Source of the DNA: Gammaproteobacteria bacterium
Lineage (GTDB): Bacteria; Pseudomonadota; Gammaproteobacteria; SZUA-229
Assembly (NCBI GenBank): GCA_029882355.1
Contig: JAOUKV010000028.1
Coordinates: 1-37,755, forward strand
Direction of reading: 5' to 3'
Length of the DNA stretch: 37,755 nt
Position 1 is the first letter of the stretch. Every line of letters starts with the position of its first letter. Of the stretch, positions 35,894 through 37,755 are shown in pieces. The position numbers and the translations under genes were made by a program. A model generated the notes under the pieces. That model saw only the letters and a program-made list of their open reading frames with translations. It made no database searches and had not been told where the DNA came from.

Positions 35894-36637
35894 ATGAAAA
35901 TGGTAAAAAGTTTTATTTCAGCAAATAGAAAATATTCGAAAATGGTGGAAAGTAAATTTCCGGGGTTTTTTAAATCTGAATCATATAAAGAAGAGCTTTT
36001 AAAACGAATTAATCAAAGCATTGAAAAAGAAGGTGCAAGTAAAGTTCTTGAAGCCGGTGGGATAGATCGTCCTTTATTGAGTAAAGGAAATGGTTATGAA
36101 TATAATGGCCTGGATATAGAAAGCAGGGATAAGTGTTATGAAATATACGATAATTTTGTTGTTCAATCTATAGAAGAACCACTTGCTGAGAAATATGATT
36201 TAATTATATCAATAACATTACTTGAGCATGTTCCCGACAATGAAGCCAGTTTTGCCAGTATGTATTCATCATTAAGTCCAGGGGGGGTGACCCATCATTA
36301 TGTTCCTTCAAAATGGCATCCTTATTCAATAGCATTACGCATTGTAGGCCCAGCTCTTCAAAAAAAACTTATTCCAATTCTTAGACCTGGTGTTGAAGAT
36401 GTGACCGGTTACCCGGCGTATTTTGATCATTGTTCCGCCCGTTCTATGAAGAAAGTGCTAATTAAATGCGGATTTATAGATGTTGATGTCAAGGCTTACT
36501 ATAGGGCCAATGATTATTTTTCATTTTTTATGCCACTATTTTTAATGGTCACAGCATTTGAAAATATTTGTAGAAAGTTAGAGTTAGATGTGTTTGCATC
36601 AGGGTATGTTGTAAGTGCAACAAAGAAGGAAGAGTAG
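35894..36637 (+). CDS. Class I SAM-dependent methyltransferase
   Basis: The 247-aa protein has the Methyltransf_11-like core: motif I VLEAGGIDRP (51-60), the acidic residue ending strand 2 (D74, YNGLDIES), and ITLLEHVPDNEASFASMYSSLSPGG (motif around residues 107-131), where LLEHV is the usual post-motif segment. The motif I glycine pattern is a little degenerate (EAGG rather than GxGxG). A hydrophobic stretch near residues 208-222 might associate with membrane. The acceptor is unknown; the location after manC and before a sulfotransferase suggests a surface glycan or its lipid-linked precursor. Base composition is more AT-rich than manC, consistent with a transferred segment. Two ATGs two codons apart are possible starts. 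Confidence 0.85.
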   Translation: MKMVKSFISANRKYSKMVESKFPGFFKSESYKEELLKRINQSIEKEGASKVLEAGGIDRPLLSKGNGYEYNGLDIESRDKCYEIYDNFVVQSIEEPLAEKYDLIISITLLEHVPDNEASFASMYSSLSPGGVTHHYVPSKWHPYSIALRIVGPALQKKLIPILRPGVEDVTGYPAYFDHCSARSMKKVLIKCGFIDVDVKAYYRANDYFSFFMPLFLMVTAFENICRKLELDVFASGYVVSATKKEE

Positions 36638-36732
36638 CAACAATGTGCTAATAATTGGCGGATATTCTAAATGATGAATTGTATTGCCAGTCAATTGCAC
36701 TAATGAATATTATACAAATAATAAAATTAATT

Positions 36733-36978
36733 ATGGCGAATAAAATACTTATAACAGGTTCAGGTGAAACAATTGGTATTAATTTGGTCTGTTATCTATT
36801 GCAGAATGATCTTGAATTAGATGTTTTATGTTTTGATAATAATGAGAGCGAGTTGTTCATTCTTGAGCAAGAGCATATAAGTGAAAGTAGAGTAAATGTT
36901 TGCCTAAGGGGGAGAGCAACTACATGCTGTAGGCCTGTTACTGTAGCTAACGCTAATCAATATGGAGAGATTATATGA
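36733..36978 (+). pseudogene. Truncated UDP-GlcNAc 4,6-dehydratase/CapD-like epimerase, N-terminal fragment
   Basis: From the ATG at 36733 the frame reads MANKILITGSGETIGINLV, an SDR Rossmann start, then DNNESELFILEQEH, the second-strand region characteristic of CapD/WbgZ-type nucleotide-sugar dehydratases. Homology fades after about 36905, where the expected GD(I/V)RD is replaced by a Cys/Arg-rich tail, and a stop comes at 36976-36978. The catalytic YxxxK is absent, so it cannot be an enzyme. The stop codon overlaps the sulfotransferase start (ATGA), so a translational role cannot be excluded. An in-frame start at 36655 would only add non-homologous residues. Confidence 0.65.
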
Positions 36979-37625
36979 GAATCTCACATTCTCATAAATT
37001 TATTTTCTTGGCCACACCCCGCACGGGTAGTACTACAGCAAGGAAAGTCTTAGACAAATATACTGATATTGCGAGTGTCCATATTTCGATGGTTTCAAGT
37101 GATTTTCCATTTTATCATCATATCTCTGCGTTAGAATTGAAGACTATTTTTGAAGATCGAGACTGGGATTGGGATAGTTATGAGAAATTCTGTTTTGTGC
37201 GTAATCCTTACGACCGGGTCGTTTCCTTATATCACCACCATTTGAAGATGCGAAAAAATTTAAAAGTTAATAGTGTGAGAAGTTTCGTGCGAAAATTAAG
37301 ATACATGACAACACGAACCCCGTCATTTAGAGACTATGTGATGAATATTAACCCAAAGAATAGACTGCCTACATCATTGGAGTCTTTTCTTTGTGACGGA
37401 AACGGTGATTTTTTAGTAAATGAAGTTTTAATGTTTGAAGAGTTGGAGGATGAGCTGCCAAAGTTTCTAAGCAAGTTAGATATCTCAATCACTGCTGATG
37501 ATATCCCTTATCTCAATGCTTCCACTGGTCGGCAACAATATAGCAAGTACTATGACGAAGAATTAAAAAATAAGGTGAGAGACCTGTATGAATATGAATT
37601 TGATCGATTTGGATACTCCTTCTAA
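36975..37625 (+). CDS. Sulfotransferase family protein
   Basis: The 216-aa protein carries both PAPS-binding elements: a 5'-phosphosulfate loop ATPRTGSTTARK (residues 13-24) and the 3'-phosphate motif FVRNPYDRVVSLY (74-86, with R76 and S84). This places it among sulfotransferases acting on carbohydrates, in the Sulfotransfer_2-like group. The probable substrate is a surface polysaccharide or glycan, given the manC/methyltransferase neighbourhood. There is no signal peptide or membrane segment. GGAGAG six bases upstream supports the ATG at 36975. Composition is AT-rich, like the methyltransferase. Confidence 0.88.
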   Translation: MRISHSHKFIFLATPRTGSTTARKVLDKYTDIASVHISMVSSDFPFYHHISALELKTIFEDRDWDWDSYEKFCFVRNPYDRVVSLYHHHLKMRKNLKVNSVRSFVRKLRYMTTRTPSFRDYVMNINPKNRLPTSLESFLCDGNGDFLVNEVLMFEELEDELPKFLSKLDISITADDIPYLNASTGRQQYSKYYDEELKNKVRDLYEYEFDRFGYSF

Positions 37626-37626
37626 A

Positions 37627-37686
37627 GCAATAAATCTGCGGCATTCTGCCTGGCATATAAGGCGTTGCACGCGGACGGCAATAAAT
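37627..37686 (+). repeat. 9-base direct repeat flanking a GC-richer 42-base segment
   Basis: GCAATAAAT occurs at 37627-37635 and again at 37678-37686. Between them lies a segment richer in GC than its surroundings, containing GCATATAAGGCGTTGCACGC, which resembles the left end of an integron attC site with a degenerate R-box. It could equally be chance. Confidence 0.35.
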
Positions 37687-37687
37687 T

Positions 37688-37755
37688 ATGAATGGTAATA
37701 ACAATAACAATAACAATAACAATAACAATAACAATAACAATGGCAGGAAATTCGC
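37688..37755 (+). CDS. Possible start of a protein with an N-terminal poly-asparagine tract (runs off window)
   Basis: An ATG at 37688 opens a frame reading Met-Asn-Gly, fifteen asparagines, then GRKF and the window end. The frame stays open for all visible bases, but the low-complexity tract would be open in any case. There is no good ribosome binding site. The protein family cannot be told from four residues. It may equally be non-coding repeat upstream of a gene starting beyond the window. Confidence 0.3.
   Translation, partial: MNGNNNNNNNNNNNNNNNGRKF
37697..37741 (+). repeat. Hexanucleotide microsatellite (AATAAC)7
   Basis: Seven perfect AATAAC units (37697-37738) are followed by a partial AAT. 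Slippage changes length in steps of six bases, so if translated it would alter the number of Asn pairs without shifting frame; if not, it would alter promoter or leader spacing. Confidence 0.97.

Noticed and set aside
36910-36965. Short inverted repeats (CTACATGCTGTAG and GTTA/TAAC) after the dehydratase stub considered as an attC or IS end
   Set aside because: Stems are only 4-5 bp, no integron core consensus (GTTRRRY/RYYYAAC pair) fits and there is no target duplication.
37513-37740. Minus-strand frame beginning with a long poly-leucine run
   Set aside because: It is the reverse reading of the (AATAAC) repeat and overlaps the sulfotransferase end.

Overview
The window looks like the chromosome of a free-living, moderately low-GC gammaproteobacterium. 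The left end shows the conserved order recA - recX - alaS - lysC - csrA - tRNA-Ser(GCT) - tRNA-Arg(ACG). In E. coli the same order lacks lysC; a lysC between alaS and csrA is familiar from pseudomonads and other gammaproteobacteria. purT and a CusCBA copper/silver efflux operon fit the same group. I cannot name a genus from sequence alone.

Layout. (1) 1-5849: housekeeping block, entered inside recA, with a strong terminator after csrA and another after the tRNAs. (2) 6149-21577: a two-partner secretion locus on the + strand. It holds a TpsB outer-membrane transporter with an unusual insertion in its first POTRA domain, a giant (4145 aa) repetitive TpsA exoprotein, and, 20 bases later, a soluble protein fusing a class III adenylate cyclase to an FHA phosphothreonine-binding domain. 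(3) 21630-26560, minus strand, converging on the cyclase gene across a perfect stem-loop: a PP2C phosphatase and a 1370-aa transmembrane Ser/Thr kinase whose far side ends in a formylglycine-generating-enzyme-like domain with a degenerate catalytic site. (4) 26907-28088: purT. (5) 28182-34279: a metal-efflux operon (small Cys/His/Met-rich secreted protein, CusC-, CusB- and CusA-like proteins); the RND pump keeps the three methionines and the proton-relay Asp of Cu(I)/Ag(I) pumps. (6) 34333 to the end: surface-polysaccharide genes starting with manC, then a scarred segment with a methyltransferase, a sulfotransferase and two truncated sugar-nucleotide epimerase/dehydratase stubs, ending in a hexanucleotide repeat that encodes poly-asparagine.

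The most interesting object is regions 2 and 3 read as one system: a giant secreted adhesin-like protein with its transporter, genetically coupled to a kinase, phosphatase and FHA-cyclase signalling set. Kinase and FHA-cyclase share an acidic-cluster-plus-threonine motif (two copies in the kinase, one in the cyclase linker), which suggests a phospho-threonine/FHA circuit that may also set cAMP production. Kinase/phosphatase/FHA trios are known as regulators of type VI secretion; finding one wrapped around a two-partner secretion locus is unusual as far as I know. The functional link is an inference from gene order and motifs.
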